Both the position numbers and the translations under genes were made by a program. A stretch of 64,000 bases of DNA from Planctomycetota bacterium (GTDB lineage Bacteria; Planctomycetota; JAPUJT01). The stretch covers positions 1-64,000 of the forward strand of contig JAPUJT010000064.1 in NCBI GenBank assembly GCA_027296055.1. Direction: 5' to 3'. Below, piece after piece: positions 44,605-53,178 of the stretch; within the stretch, counting starts at the first letter, position 1, and each line of letters opens with the position of its first letter. The notes below the pieces were generated by a model that did not search any database, had not been told where the DNA came from, and worked only from the letters and a program-made list of their open reading frames with translations.

Positions 44605-44620
44605 TGGCACTGTCGTTGCA
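44605..44620 (+). promoter_or_regulatory. Sigma-54 promoter of pilA
   Basis: TGGCAC-TGTCG-TTGCA is a match to the consensus TGGCAC-N5-TTGCA, with GG and GC at the right spacing. Predicted transcription start is near 44632. Sigma-54 control of pilA is well known, and pilR/pilS genes lie 2-5 kb away. Confidence 0.8.
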
Positions 44621-44771
44621 CTGTCAGGCCATGGTTGGTTGCATTAGGTATGGAGGTTGCCCCTCACGGGAGAAAGGAGATTCGGACCAAGAGTTAGTGC
44701 TCGCGAGAGGGGATGAGAGAGATACGGTTTTTTAATAGACGTTTTTTTTGGTCATTACGGGAGGCCCAGCA

Positions 44772-45209
44772 ATGAAGGGACAGTCCGGATTTACTCTTAT
44801 CGAGCTTATGATCGTGGTGGCGATTATTGCGATTATCGCCGCCATCGCGATTCCGAACCTGATCGAAGCGAGAAAGACCGGTAACGAGACGGCCGCAATC
44901 GGCGCTCTCCGTACGATTTCTTCGACCATGGCGCAGTTCAGGGAAGGTGACCGTGAAGGCGACTCCGCTCTGGATTACGCCACGAGTATTGCCGAGCTCA
45001 GCAGCGTCGGTCTCATCGACAACGTTCTCGGCAGCGGCACGAAGAGTGGTTACGTGTTCGTCCTCTCTGGCAGTACGTACGAGTGGAACTGCTCGGCGAC
45101 GCCTGTGAGCAACAACACGGGAGCCCGGAACTTCATGGTCTGTACGGACGGTGTGGTCCGGTTCTCTTCTTCTGGCGCTGCGAACTGCACGTCTGCAGCG
45201 ATCGAATAG
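44772..45209 (+). CDS. pilA: Major type IV pilin (P5)
   Basis: 145 residues. A short leader MKGQSG precedes FTLIELMIVVAIIAIIAAIA, the textbook prepilin sequence with Gly at -1 and Glu at +5. The globular domain has VGLIDNVLGSGTKSGYVFVLSG and three cysteines. It differs from the other four copies in having a perfect promoter and the canonical cleavage site and in ending at a strong terminator, so it is taken as the expressed subunit. Confidence 0.9.
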   Translation: MKGQSGFTLIELMIVVAIIAIIAAIAIPNLIEARKTGNETAAIGALRTISSTMAQFREGDREGDSALDYATSIAELSSVGLIDNVLGSGTKSGYVFVLSGSTYEWNCSATPVSNNTGARNFMVCTDGVVRFSSSGAANCTSAAIE

Positions 45210-45233
45210 TTCGACCCGATCTTGATAGTAGAA

Positions 45234-45270
45234 AGCGGCGGCCCTCTCGGCCGCCGCTTTTTCTTTTTGC
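45234..45270 (+). terminator. Rho-independent terminator after pilA
   Basis: AGCGGCGGCC (45234-45243) and GGCCGCCGCT (45249-45258) form a perfect 10-bp stem with a 5-base loop, followed by TTTTCTTTTT. Confidence 0.9.
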
Positions 45271-45334
45271 TCACACCCTATCTGAGCTGAATGTGTTTTT
45301 CAAATCGCAATCTCTCCGCTAGGATATCGGAGCC

Positions 45335-46879
45335 TTGAATGAGCGGATCCATCCTCCGTTGAACTTGACGCGGTACTTTGCCGCGTTCGCGCCCGCTGCG
45401 CTGATCGGGATCTTCCTGATCCTCGCCATCACGAGCCTCGCCCGAAAGAACCCTACATTCGATGAAGTCTCCCACATCCCCGCGGGGTACGCGTTCCTCC
45501 GGACAGGGGAGCCGCGAATGAACTCGGAGCATCCGCCCCTCGCCAAGGTCCTGGCCGGGCTTCCCCTCATGGTCCTGGGCCTCGGGGACCCCGAGGACTT
45601 CGAGGGATATGCGCAGGGGGACCAGTGGCGATTCGGCAAGGCGTTCCTGTTCGAAAATCGCGTCGCCGCGGACCGGATCACCTTCTGGGCCCGGATTCCT
45701 CTCGTCCTCCTGGCGGCGGCCCTGGGGCTGTTCGTCTATCGCTGGTCCAGGGAGATTCACGGGGAGGTCGGCGGCCTGGTCTCTCTCGCCCTGTTCTGTC
45801 TGTCGCCCAACCTGATCGCCCACGGCCGTCTCGTCACGACAGATGTCCCCATTGCCCTCTTCTCACTCCTCGTGGCCTATTTCCTGTGGAGGAACCTGAA
45901 GGCCCCGCCGGGGCGGCTGTGGTGGCCTTATGGCCTCTCTCTGGCTCTCGCGTTTCTTGCAAAGTACTCGGCCATCGTCCTGTTACCCGCCACGGTCGGG
46001 GTGGTCCTCTGCTGGCTATGGCTCGATCGTCCTTCGCGGAAAGACGCCGGGCTCTTCCTGCGCAAGTTCGGTGTCGCCACGACGTTGCCCATCATGGCGG
46101 TGGTGGTCTTCGGTTTCGGACCCACGACCCCGTTCGCCTACGTGGAAGGGTTTCGTGACGCCCTCGAGAAGTTGAACACGGAGTATCTGTTCTACCTGGC
46201 AGGAGAGTACTCGAGGGAGGGCTTCTACCTCTATTATCTGCTCGCCTTCGCCTTGAAGACTCCCATCGCGACCCTGATGATCCTGGCCATCTCGCTCCTG
46301 GCGATTCGACGACATCCCAGGCTGGTGCTGGTCTCGCTCGCTCTACCCGCTCTGCTCTTTTTTCTGGCGCCGACGCTACGCCGCTACAACATCGGGTTCC
46401 GGTACATCCTCCCGATTTATCCCTTTCTCTTCGTCCTGGCCGGTGGGGCGATCAGCGTCCCATCCCCACGGGGAGCGCTCCGCTGGGCCACAGCGGTTCT
46501 CCTCGTCTGGCTTGCGGTCGGGACGCTTCGCGCCTATCCCCACTATCTGCCATACTTCAACGAGATGGCGGGGGGATCACCCGGGGGAATCCGCTGGCTG
46601 GACGACTCCAACGTCGATTGGGGACAGGACCTGAAGGCCCTGGGGAGAGTCGCCCGCGAGGAGAGTTTGGGCCGGATCGGCATCATTTATCACGGGACGG
46701 CCAGACCGACGTACTACCTGCCTGACTCCTACGTGCCGACCCGCTCCGAGGCCGACCGGCCTCGATCGGGCCAGGTCTACGCGGTCAGCGCGCATCTCGC
46801 CCTTCGGGAAGGCTGGCTCGACCGCGCCAAGCCCTTCCGCATCATCGGCCACACGATCTACCTGTACCGCTTTCCCTAG
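45335..46879 (+). CDS. GT39-type membrane glycosyltransferase
   Basis: 514 residues, about ten helices. TFDEVSHIPAGYAFL with the first-loop Asp-Glu, then MNSEHPPLAKVLAGLP and LVTTDVPIALFSLL, as in dolichyl-phosphate-mannose-protein mannosyltransferases (PMT/ArnT fold). Start is TTG at 45335 with GGAG four to five bases upstream. Its position right after pilA suggests a role in pilin glycosylation, but this is only neighbourhood evidence. Confidence 0.75.
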   Translation: MNERIHPPLNLTRYFAAFAPAALIGIFLILAITSLARKNPTFDEVSHIPAGYAFLRTGEPRMNSEHPPLAKVLAGLPLMVLGLGDPEDFEGYAQGDQWRFGKAFLFENRVAADRITFWARIPLVLLAAALGLFVYRWSREIHGEVGGLVSLALFCLSPNLIAHGRLVTTDVPIALFSLLVAYFLWRNLKAPPGRLWWPYGLSLALAFLAKYSAIVLLPATVGVVLCWLWLDRPSRKDAGLFLRKFGVATTLPIMAVVVFGFGPTTPFAYVEGFRDALEKLNTEYLFYLAGEYSREGFYLYYLLAFALKTPIATLMILAISLLAIRRHPRLVLVSLALPALLFFLAPTLRRYNIGFRYILPIYPFLFVLAGGAISVPSPRGALRWATAVLLVWLAVGTLRAYPHYLPYFNEMAGGSPGGIRWLDDSNVDWGQDLKALGRVAREESLGRIGIIYHGTARPTYYLPDSYVPTRSEADRPRSGQVYAVSAHLALREGWLDRAKPFRIIGHTIYLYRFP

Positions 46880-46918
46880 CCCGGTCGTGATGAGAATCAG
46901 GATATCCGTGGAGGGGCG

Positions 46919-48286
46919 CTAGTCGACGTCCTTCAGGCCGTATTTCTTCACCTTGTAACGCATCGAGCGGAAGGAGAGGCCGAGGATCTTGGCCGCCTGG
47001 GTCATCTTGCCCCCACCACTGCGGAGTGCCTCCTCGAGGTAGAGCTTCTCGATCGATTCGAGGCGCTCGTCGAGATCGATCCCCTCGTCCGGTATCGACA
47101 CGCCCAGGAACCGGTCACGCTCTTCCGTCTCCTCGCCAGGGGGTATCTCCACGGTGAGCGTTTTCTCATCGGCGGCGAGGGCGACGGCTCGATGAATCAG
47201 GTTTTGCATCTCGCGGATATTGCCCGGCCACCGATACGCCATCAGCCTATCCATGGATCTGGGCTCCAGCTGGGTGATCGTCTTGCCCATTTCCTTGGTG
47301 TATCTGGCCAGAAAGTGGCCGGCGAGGAGTGGGATGTCCTCCCTGCGATCCCGTAGAGGGGGCAGCAGGATCGGTATCACGTTGAGTCGATAGAAGAGGT
47401 CGTCTCGAAACCTACCCTCCCTCACTTCCTTCTCCAGATCCTTGTTCGTCGCTGTAACGAAGCGCAGATCGATTCGACGTGGCGCGGTTCCTCCCACCGG
47501 CGTGACCGTCCTGTCTTCCAGGACCCTGAGGAGCTTCACCTGGGTCGCAGGTGAGAGATCCCCCACCTCGTCGAGGAAGAAGGTGCCACCACTTGCCGCC
47601 TCCAGAAGACCTCGCTTGTCGGCGATGGCCCCGGTAAACGTTCCCTTCAGATGGCCGAAGAGCTCGCTCTCCAGGAGTGACTCCGGCAAGGCGCCGCAGT
47701 TGGTTGCGATGAACGGACCTGACCCGCGCATCGACTGGAAGTGGATGCTCCTTGCCACCAGCTCCTTGCCAGTGCCGCTTTCACCTCGTATCAGGACGGT
47801 AGTGTTCGTCTGGGCCACGGTACCGATGAGACGAAAGATATCTCTCATCGACGGCGTGTTGCCGATGAACTCCATCGGCGGGAGGACCCTGTCGATCGGT
47901 CCCTTCGAGGCCATCTTGCGGATCGCCGTCTGCTCGAGGGCTCGGGCTATGATCGACCGGATCAGATCGGTGTCGAACGGCTTCTTGATGTAGTCGAAGG
48001 CGCCCAGGCGCATCGCCTCCACGGCGCTCTGCCAGTCCCCGAACGCCGTGATCACGATCACGGGGACATCGGCGTTCGAATCCTTGAGGGCCTGAAGCAG
48101 TTGCAGGCCGTCCATCCGTGGCATCCGGAGGTCCTGCACGACAAGATCGATCTCGTTCTCCCGGAACGCTTCGAGGCCTTCCTTGCCATCGGCCGCCTCG
48201 ACGACCTCATGGCCCTCATCTCGGAAGACAATCCGGAGCATATCCCGCATGCTCTTCTCGTCATCCACAACAAGCAGGTTCGCCAT
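46919..48286 (-). CDS. pilR: Sigma-54 response regulator PilR (NtrC family)
   Basis: 455 residues. Receiver with D52 in VVQDLRMP, AAA+ domain with GESGTGKE, Walker B GGTFFLDEVGDL, and a Fis-type helix-turn-helix at the end (MTQAAKILGLSFRSMRYKVKKYGL). The sigma-54-contact loop reads GTFTGA in place of GAFTGA. Activates sigma-54 RNA polymerase at distant sites, so pilA is the natural target. It follows pilS by three bases. Confidence 0.88.
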   Translation of the reverse strand: MANLLVVDDEKSMRDMLRIVFRDEGHEVVEAADGKEGLEAFRENEIDLVVQDLRMPRMDGLQLLQALKDSNADVPVIVITAFGDWQSAVEAMRLGAFDYIKKPFDTDLIRSIIARALEQTAIRKMASKGPIDRVLPPMEFIGNTPSMRDIFRLIGTVAQTNTTVLIRGESGTGKELVARSIHFQSMRGSGPFIATNCGALPESLLESELFGHLKGTFTGAIADKRGLLEAASGGTFFLDEVGDLSPATQVKLLRVLEDRTVTPVGGTAPRRIDLRFVTATNKDLEKEVREGRFRDDLFYRLNVIPILLPPLRDRREDIPLLAGHFLARYTKEMGKTITQLEPRSMDRLMAYRWPGNIREMQNLIHRAVALAADEKTLTVEIPPGEETEERDRFLGVSIPDEGIDLDERLESIEKLYLEEALRSGGGKMTQAAKILGLSFRSMRYKVKKYGLKDVD

Positions 48287-48289
48287 GAT

Positions 48290-50011
48290 CTATCTTTCGT
48301 CGGGAGGAGAGTGTCGTTCCAGGGGGAGCCGGACCCTGAATGTACAACCCTTCCCAGGTTCGTTCGCCACCTCCACGTCGCCCTCGTGGCCCCGAACGAT
48401 CCGGTTGACGACGGCGAGCCCGAGGCCCGTGCCCTGACTCTTGGTGGTGAAGAACGGCGTAAATATCTTGGAAAGGACCGCCTCGTCGATCCCTCCTCCT
48501 TCATCCACGACGGAGATCTCGATGGCCTCGCTCCCCCGATCTTGCTGAGCGGCCTGTCTTCCCCGGCGCCCGCTTCCCGCGCGCTCTATCTTCGTCGGCT
48601 CGACCCTGAAGCGGATCCTGGCACCCTCGGGGGATGCCTCCAGGGCGTTCAGGCCGAGATTCAGGAATACTTGCTGGAGCTGCCCCCGATCTCCGAGCAG
48701 GGGGTAGGGACCTTCGTACTCCCTCTGGACGGCGCCCCGGGGGACGCCGGAACGATTCTCCAGCAGGACCGCCACGTCGTCGAGGATTTCTGCAATATTC
48801 ACCTTTCGCAGAACGGGGTCACGCATCCCCGTGAACCGAAGGAACTCCCCCAGGATACCATCGAGACGATCCGATTCTCTGTAGATGATCTCCGCCAGCT
48901 CTTTCTCCGCCTCGGGGCCCATCGTTCCTCGAGCGAGCTCCTGAACGCTTCCCCGTATGGAGGCGAGCGGGTTTCGGATCTCGTGAGCGATCCCCGCCGC
49001 CACCTCTCGAAGCCCTTCGAGGTGGGTTGCCCTGCGTTCGGCCGCCTCCAGTCTCTTTCTCGGGGTCAGATCCGTCAAGACGGCCACCGCCCCGCGCATC
49101 CGCCCCTTGGCGTCACGGTTCGCGGAGACCCGGATATTCACCGATCTCGGTCCATTGTCGCCGGGGAGCGACACTTCCCAGTCCGCTTCATCCTGCGTGA
49201 GAAGGAGATCCGCCAGGTTGGCGATCTCCGGTTGCTGGAGGACTTCTCGCACCGGCTCTCCGACGAATTCCTTTCCGCTCGGGAGACCGAGCAGGATCCG
49301 GGCTTCCAAGTTGAGGAATGCTATGCGCTGCTGCCCGTCCATGGCGACGATGCCCTCGGGCAGGCTGGCCTGCACGAGCTCGTAGAGTAGAGTCACCCGG
49401 CGGAGCCGTTCGGCAAGGAGCCCGCCCGCCAGAGCCAGCAGATGGAAGGCGATTCCCTGCCCGATCAGGAAGAGTGCGGGATCCCTGAACCCGACCTCCA
49501 TATCCATCTCCGTATTGAGGATCCCGGCGAGGACGAGCTTCCCGCCAAGCGGAATCACGATCACCTCGGCGGCATGGAGATGGTAGAGGGTCGTGACCCC
49601 CGCCCAGCCGATCGTGGCCGCGCTGGCCATGACGAAGCTGAACCGCTGGGAGAGCAGGAGGGCCGCCCCAAGAATGATCACGTAATAGAGGAAGGTGAAG
49701 ATCGAATCTGGGCCGCCGGTAAGATAGATGATCCCGGTGACGATGAAATAGTCCGTTGCAAGCTGACCGAGGAAGAAGCGGGTGTCACTCCGAACTGTCC
49801 CCCAGATGAAGAAGTAGATCACGCCGAGGAGTCCGGCCAGGATGAAGAGGAGGGCCGCCCAGAACCGCGTGTCCGGTGGCCCGGGAGGCCAGGTCGCGTG
49901 GATCAGGACTCCCCCCAGGCCCAGGAGGGCCAGGACAAATCGGAGCAACAGGGCCCAGTGAAGCCCCGTTCGAGAGGCCGCGTCGTGATCCAGATCCGTG
50001 GCCACGGTCAT
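48290..50011 (-). CDS. pilS: Sensor histidine kinase PilS
   Basis: 573 residues. Six membrane helices within the first 205 residues (no large periplasmic loop), a PAS domain (about 210-310), HisKA with AHEIRNPLASIRGS, and HATPase with GTGLGLAVVNRIV. This is the PilS architecture. The gene precedes pilR and starts after a terminator downstream of pilC, so its transcription may be separate from the pilTBC part. Confidence 0.85.
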   Translation of the reverse strand: MTVATDLDHDAASRTGLHWALLLRFVLALLGLGGVLIHATWPPGPPDTRFWAALLFILAGLLGVIYFFIWGTVRSDTRFFLGQLATDYFIVTGIIYLTGGPDSIFTFLYYVIILGAALLLSQRFSFVMASAATIGWAGVTTLYHLHAAEVIVIPLGGKLVLAGILNTEMDMEVGFRDPALFLIGQGIAFHLLALAGGLLAERLRRVTLLYELVQASLPEGIVAMDGQQRIAFLNLEARILLGLPSGKEFVGEPVREVLQQPEIANLADLLLTQDEADWEVSLPGDNGPRSVNIRVSANRDAKGRMRGAVAVLTDLTPRKRLEAAERRATHLEGLREVAAGIAHEIRNPLASIRGSVQELARGTMGPEAEKELAEIIYRESDRLDGILGEFLRFTGMRDPVLRKVNIAEILDDVAVLLENRSGVPRGAVQREYEGPYPLLGDRGQLQQVFLNLGLNALEASPEGARIRFRVEPTKIERAGSGRRGRQAAQQDRGSEAIEISVVDEGGGIDEAVLSKIFTPFFTTKSQGTGLGLAVVNRIVRGHEGDVEVANEPGKGCTFRVRLPLERHSPPDER

Positions 50012-50020
50012 CTCCAGCGG

Positions 50021-50058
50021 ACAAAAACAAGAGGGGGCAGCCTCGCGACCGCCCCCTC
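50021..50058 (-). terminator. Rho-independent terminator between pilC and pilS
   Basis: On the minus strand GAGGGGGC and GCCCCCTC (50051-50058 with 50031-50038) form an 8-bp stem with a 12-base loop, followed by TTGTTTTTGT. Confidence 0.8.
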
Positions 50059-50090
50059 ATTGATACCGAACTTATGCTGACCCGGGGAGA

Positions 50091-51332
50091 CTACCTGTTC
50101 ATCACCTTCTTCTGGATCTCGAAGATCGGCAAGAAGACGGCGAGCACGATGCCTCCCACGATGCTGCCCATGACGCCAATCATCAAAGGCTCAATGAGGG
50201 AGGTGAGCGACTCCACCGACTGGGAGACCTGCTGATCGTAGAACTCCGCAATCTTCTCCAGCAGCGATTCGAGCGCGCCCGACTTCTCCCCGATCGAGAT
50301 CATTCGCGTCACCATCGGAGGGAAGACTTGCGAACGGGCGAGCGGCTCTCCGAGCGTATCGCCCTGACGCACACTGTCCACGGCGGACATCACGGCGTCC
50401 TCGATCACCCTGTTTCCGGCCGTGCTGGCGACGATCTCGAGAGCTCCGAGGATCGGTACGCCGGACTGGATCAGCGTGGCAAAGGTGCGAGCGAATCGAG
50501 CGATGGCCACCTTGCGGAAGAGAGGGCCGAAAACCGGCATCGAGAGCTTGAATTTGTCATAGAGCTTCTCACCCGAATCGGTCTTCTTCCACCACAAGAA
50601 GAACACGAACATACCGGCCATGCTGAAGAGCCACACGTACCAGTAATTTTTCATATAGTCGCTGATACCCAGCAAGGCCCTCGTGATGAACGGAAGCTCG
50701 ATGCTCAGCGAGCTGAAGATCTCCTTGAACTTGGGGATGATGAAGACGAGCAGAAATATGGTAATCATGCCGATCATGGCCAGGGACACGACCGGGTAGG
50801 TCATTGCGGCCTTGATCTCGCCTTTCAGCTTTTCGGTGGATTCCTGGTATTCGGCCAGCCGCACGAGGATCTCATCGAGCTGACCACTAGCCTCCCCCGC
50901 CTTGATCATGTTCACGTAGATCCGGACAAAGCAGCCGGGATGCTTACGCATCGACTCCGAAAGGTCTCCCCCGGCTCGCACGTCGTCGGCGACTTGCGTG
51001 AGGATCACGCGGAACCCCTGGTCGTCCGACTGCTCCGCGAGAATCTCGAGACACTCCAGCAGCGGAATACCAGCCGCAATCATCGTCGCGAGCTGTCTGG
51101 TGAAGATGACCAGTTCCTGCGACTTCACCTTCACCTTGGGTCCCGCACCCCCGGAGAAGAACCTGATCCCCCCCCCCGTCGTCGCCCGCTTCGCCCCGGT
51201 CTCGGTCATCGAGACCACGACTAGGTTCTGACGGCGGAGTTCCCCGACAGCATCGGCCTCGTTCTGGGCGACCAAGGTCCCGGAGACCTTTTGCCCAGAG
51301 CTGGTCTTTGCGTCGTACCGAAATTCCGCCAT
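50091..51332 (-). CDS. pilC: Inner-membrane pilus assembly protein PilC
   Basis: 413 residues, type II secretion F fold: two homologous helical halves, with the characteristic LATMIAAGIPLLECLEILAEQ and FARTFATLIQSGVPILGALEIV motifs and three membrane helices. Sits in the inner membrane, connecting the motor ATPases to the pilus. Confidence 0.92.
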   Translation of the reverse strand: MAEFRYDAKTSSGQKVSGTLVAQNEADAVGELRRQNLVVVSMTETGAKRATTGGGIRFFSGGAGPKVKVKSQELVIFTRQLATMIAAGIPLLECLEILAEQSDDQGFRVILTQVADDVRAGGDLSESMRKHPGCFVRIYVNMIKAGEASGQLDEILVRLAEYQESTEKLKGEIKAAMTYPVVSLAMIGMITIFLLVFIIPKFKEIFSSLSIELPFITRALLGISDYMKNYWYVWLFSMAGMFVFFLWWKKTDSGEKLYDKFKLSMPVFGPLFRKVAIARFARTFATLIQSGVPILGALEIVASTAGNRVIEDAVMSAVDSVRQGDTLGEPLARSQVFPPMVTRMISIGEKSGALESLLEKIAEFYDQQVSQSVESLTSLIEPLMIGVMGSIVGGIVLAVFLPIFEIQKKVMNR

Positions 51333-51370
51333 AACGGTCCTCCTTCGAACACCGGGTGGACTCGATCTGC

Positions 51371-51396
51371 CCCCGCCTGCTCGCTTGCAGGCGGGG
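51371..51396 (-). other. Hairpin between pilB and pilC
   Basis: CCCCGCCTGC and GCAGGCGGGG form a perfect 10-bp stem with a six-base loop. There is no T-run, so it is more likely an mRNA stability or attenuation element in the pilB-pilC transcript. Confidence 0.45.
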
Positions 51397-51414
51397 CCCC
51401 GAGCCCCCGGGTGG

Positions 51415-53127
51415 TTAGTCGTCGGCCATGGTGGATCTCAGAATCTCTTCCAGCCCCGTCTTGCCTCGAAGGACGTTCAAGAGGCCTGCGCGTCGAAGGG
51501 TGACCATCCCCTCCTCTTCGGCCGCCCTCTTGACGTCGAGGGCGCTCTCTCGATTGACCACCATTCTCTTGATCGTATCGGTGAAAGGCAAGGTTTCGAG
51601 CATTGCGAACCTTCCCTTGAAACCGTCGGAGCACTTCGTGCACCCCACAGGACGGTATATCGTGACGTCTTTCAGCTCGTCATCCTTCAGGCCGTACTGT
51701 CGGAGCACCTCCTCCGGAGGTATGTCCTCCGCCGGGACCAGTTCCTTGCATTCATCGCAAAGCTTCCGCGACAACCGCTGCGCGGAGAGAAGGATGACGG
51801 ACGAGGAAATCATGAACGGGTCCACACCCATGTCGAGCATACGAGAAATCGTCGAAGGGGCGTCGTTGGTGTGAAGGGTACTGAAGACCAAGTGCCCCGT
51901 CAACGCGGACTTCACCGCGATCTCGATCGTCTCGAGGTCGCGAATCTCACCGATCATGATGATATCCGGGTCCTGTCGAAGGATGGACCGGAGAGCGGCG
52001 GCAAACGTCAGCCCCCGCTTGGCATTGACCGGGACCTGATTGACGCCGTCCAGCTGGTACTCGACCGGATCCTCGACCGTCGTGATGTTGTCCGCCTCGT
52101 TCATGATCTGTTTCACGGCGCAGTAAAGGGTCGTCGACTTGCCGGAACCGGTGGGGCCCGTGACGAGGATCATCCCGTATGGCTTCTCGATGGCATCCTG
52201 AAAGTCAACGAGCGCCTTCTTCTCGAATCCCAGAACCGCGAGACTGAGAGTCAGGCTGGAAGAATCGAGGAGTCGCATGACGACCTTCTCGCCGTGGATC
52301 GTCGGCAAGATGGAGACCCGGAAGTCGATCTGGCGCCCCTCGACCCTGAGCTGGAACTTTCCATCCTGCGGGATCCTCTTCTCGGCAATATCCAGGTCGG
52401 CCATGATCTTGATACGGGAGACGAGGGAGTTCTGCATCTTCTTCGGGGGAGAGATCGTCTCCCGCAGAACGCCATCCCGCCGGCACCGGACTCGCACCGC
52501 CTTCTCGAACGGCTCGACGTGGATGTCCGAGCAGCCATCCTTGATCGCCTGATAGATGATCAGGTTGACCAACTTCACCACGGGGGAGTCGTCGGAGTTC
52601 ACCTCCGCGAGGTTGATCTCCTCGTCCTCCTGCTCCGTCACCATCTCCATTTCGGGTGAAATCTCGCCCATCAGCTCTGACATCGCCGCATCGCTGCGGT
52701 TGTAGTACTTGTTGATTGCCGTCATGATGCTCCGCTCGGTGGACACGACGGGGCGGATCTCACAGCCGGTCACCAGTCGAACGTCGTCCAGCTTGAGGAT
52801 GTCGAAGGGATTCGAGACGGCGAGCGTGAGGAGATCTCCGACGTTGGCCACGGGGAGGGCCCCGTAGTAGGTGGCAAGGTCCTTGGGCAGCCGATCCAGA
52901 ACGGCGGCCTCGATCTCCACCCGGTTGACGTCGATGGGTGGAATGTTCATCTCTAGGCTGACCGCGCAGATGATGTCCTTCTCAGGGAGATAGTCTCCGT
53001 CCACGAGGATGTCGGTGAGGGATTTGTCCTCGCTCACCGACGTGCTCAGGGCCTCCTCAGCCGTCGCCTCGGCCATGAACCCCCGCTTGACGAGGATGTT
53101 CTTCAGTCTCTTGTCGAACTTCGCCAC
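51415..53127 (-). CDS. pilB: Pilus extension ATPase PilB (GspE family)
   Basis: 570 residues. N-terminal MshEN-type domain, Walker A TGPTGSGKSTTLY, Asp box EIRDLETIEIAVK, and the zinc-binding four-cysteine site CDECKELVP...CTKCSDGFKGR, typical of PilB. Powers extension of the pilus at the cytoplasmic face. On the minus strand between pilT and pilC. Confidence 0.93.
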   Translation of the reverse strand: MAKFDKRLKNILVKRGFMAEATAEEALSTSVSEDKSLTDILVDGDYLPEKDIICAVSLEMNIPPIDVNRVEIEAAVLDRLPKDLATYYGALPVANVGDLLTLAVSNPFDILKLDDVRLVTGCEIRPVVSTERSIMTAINKYYNRSDAAMSELMGEISPEMEMVTEQEDEEINLAEVNSDDSPVVKLVNLIIYQAIKDGCSDIHVEPFEKAVRVRCRRDGVLRETISPPKKMQNSLVSRIKIMADLDIAEKRIPQDGKFQLRVEGRQIDFRVSILPTIHGEKVVMRLLDSSSLTLSLAVLGFEKKALVDFQDAIEKPYGMILVTGPTGSGKSTTLYCAVKQIMNEADNITTVEDPVEYQLDGVNQVPVNAKRGLTFAAALRSILRQDPDIIMIGEIRDLETIEIAVKSALTGHLVFSTLHTNDAPSTISRMLDMGVDPFMISSSVILLSAQRLSRKLCDECKELVPAEDIPPEEVLRQYGLKDDELKDVTIYRPVGCTKCSDGFKGRFAMLETLPFTDTIKRMVVNRESALDVKRAAEEEGMVTLRRAGLLNVLRGKTGLEEILRSTMADD

Positions 53128-53178
53128 GGCGCGCTCCTGAACTCCCCCTCCGGGTTAGTCCGAATTAGTCCAAATTCC

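Larger units (their letters stand above)
44403..44771 (+). promoter_or_regulatory. Upstream regulatory region of pilA (P5)
   Basis: About 370 bases without a gene, clearly less GC-rich than its surroundings (TTTTTTAATAG and GTTTTTTTTGG tracts). It holds a perfect palindrome GTGACGTCAC (44435-44444), the inverted repeat CTGAC-N7-GTCAC (44500-44516) and a sigma-54 promoter (44605-44620). The transcript would have a leader of about 140 nt; GGGAGG lies just before the ATG at 44772. Confidence 0.6.

Noticed and set aside
47741-49390. 549-residue plus-strand frame
   Set aside because: Antisense to pilR/pilS.
51385-52659. 424-residue plus-strand frame
   Set aside because: Antisense to pilB.
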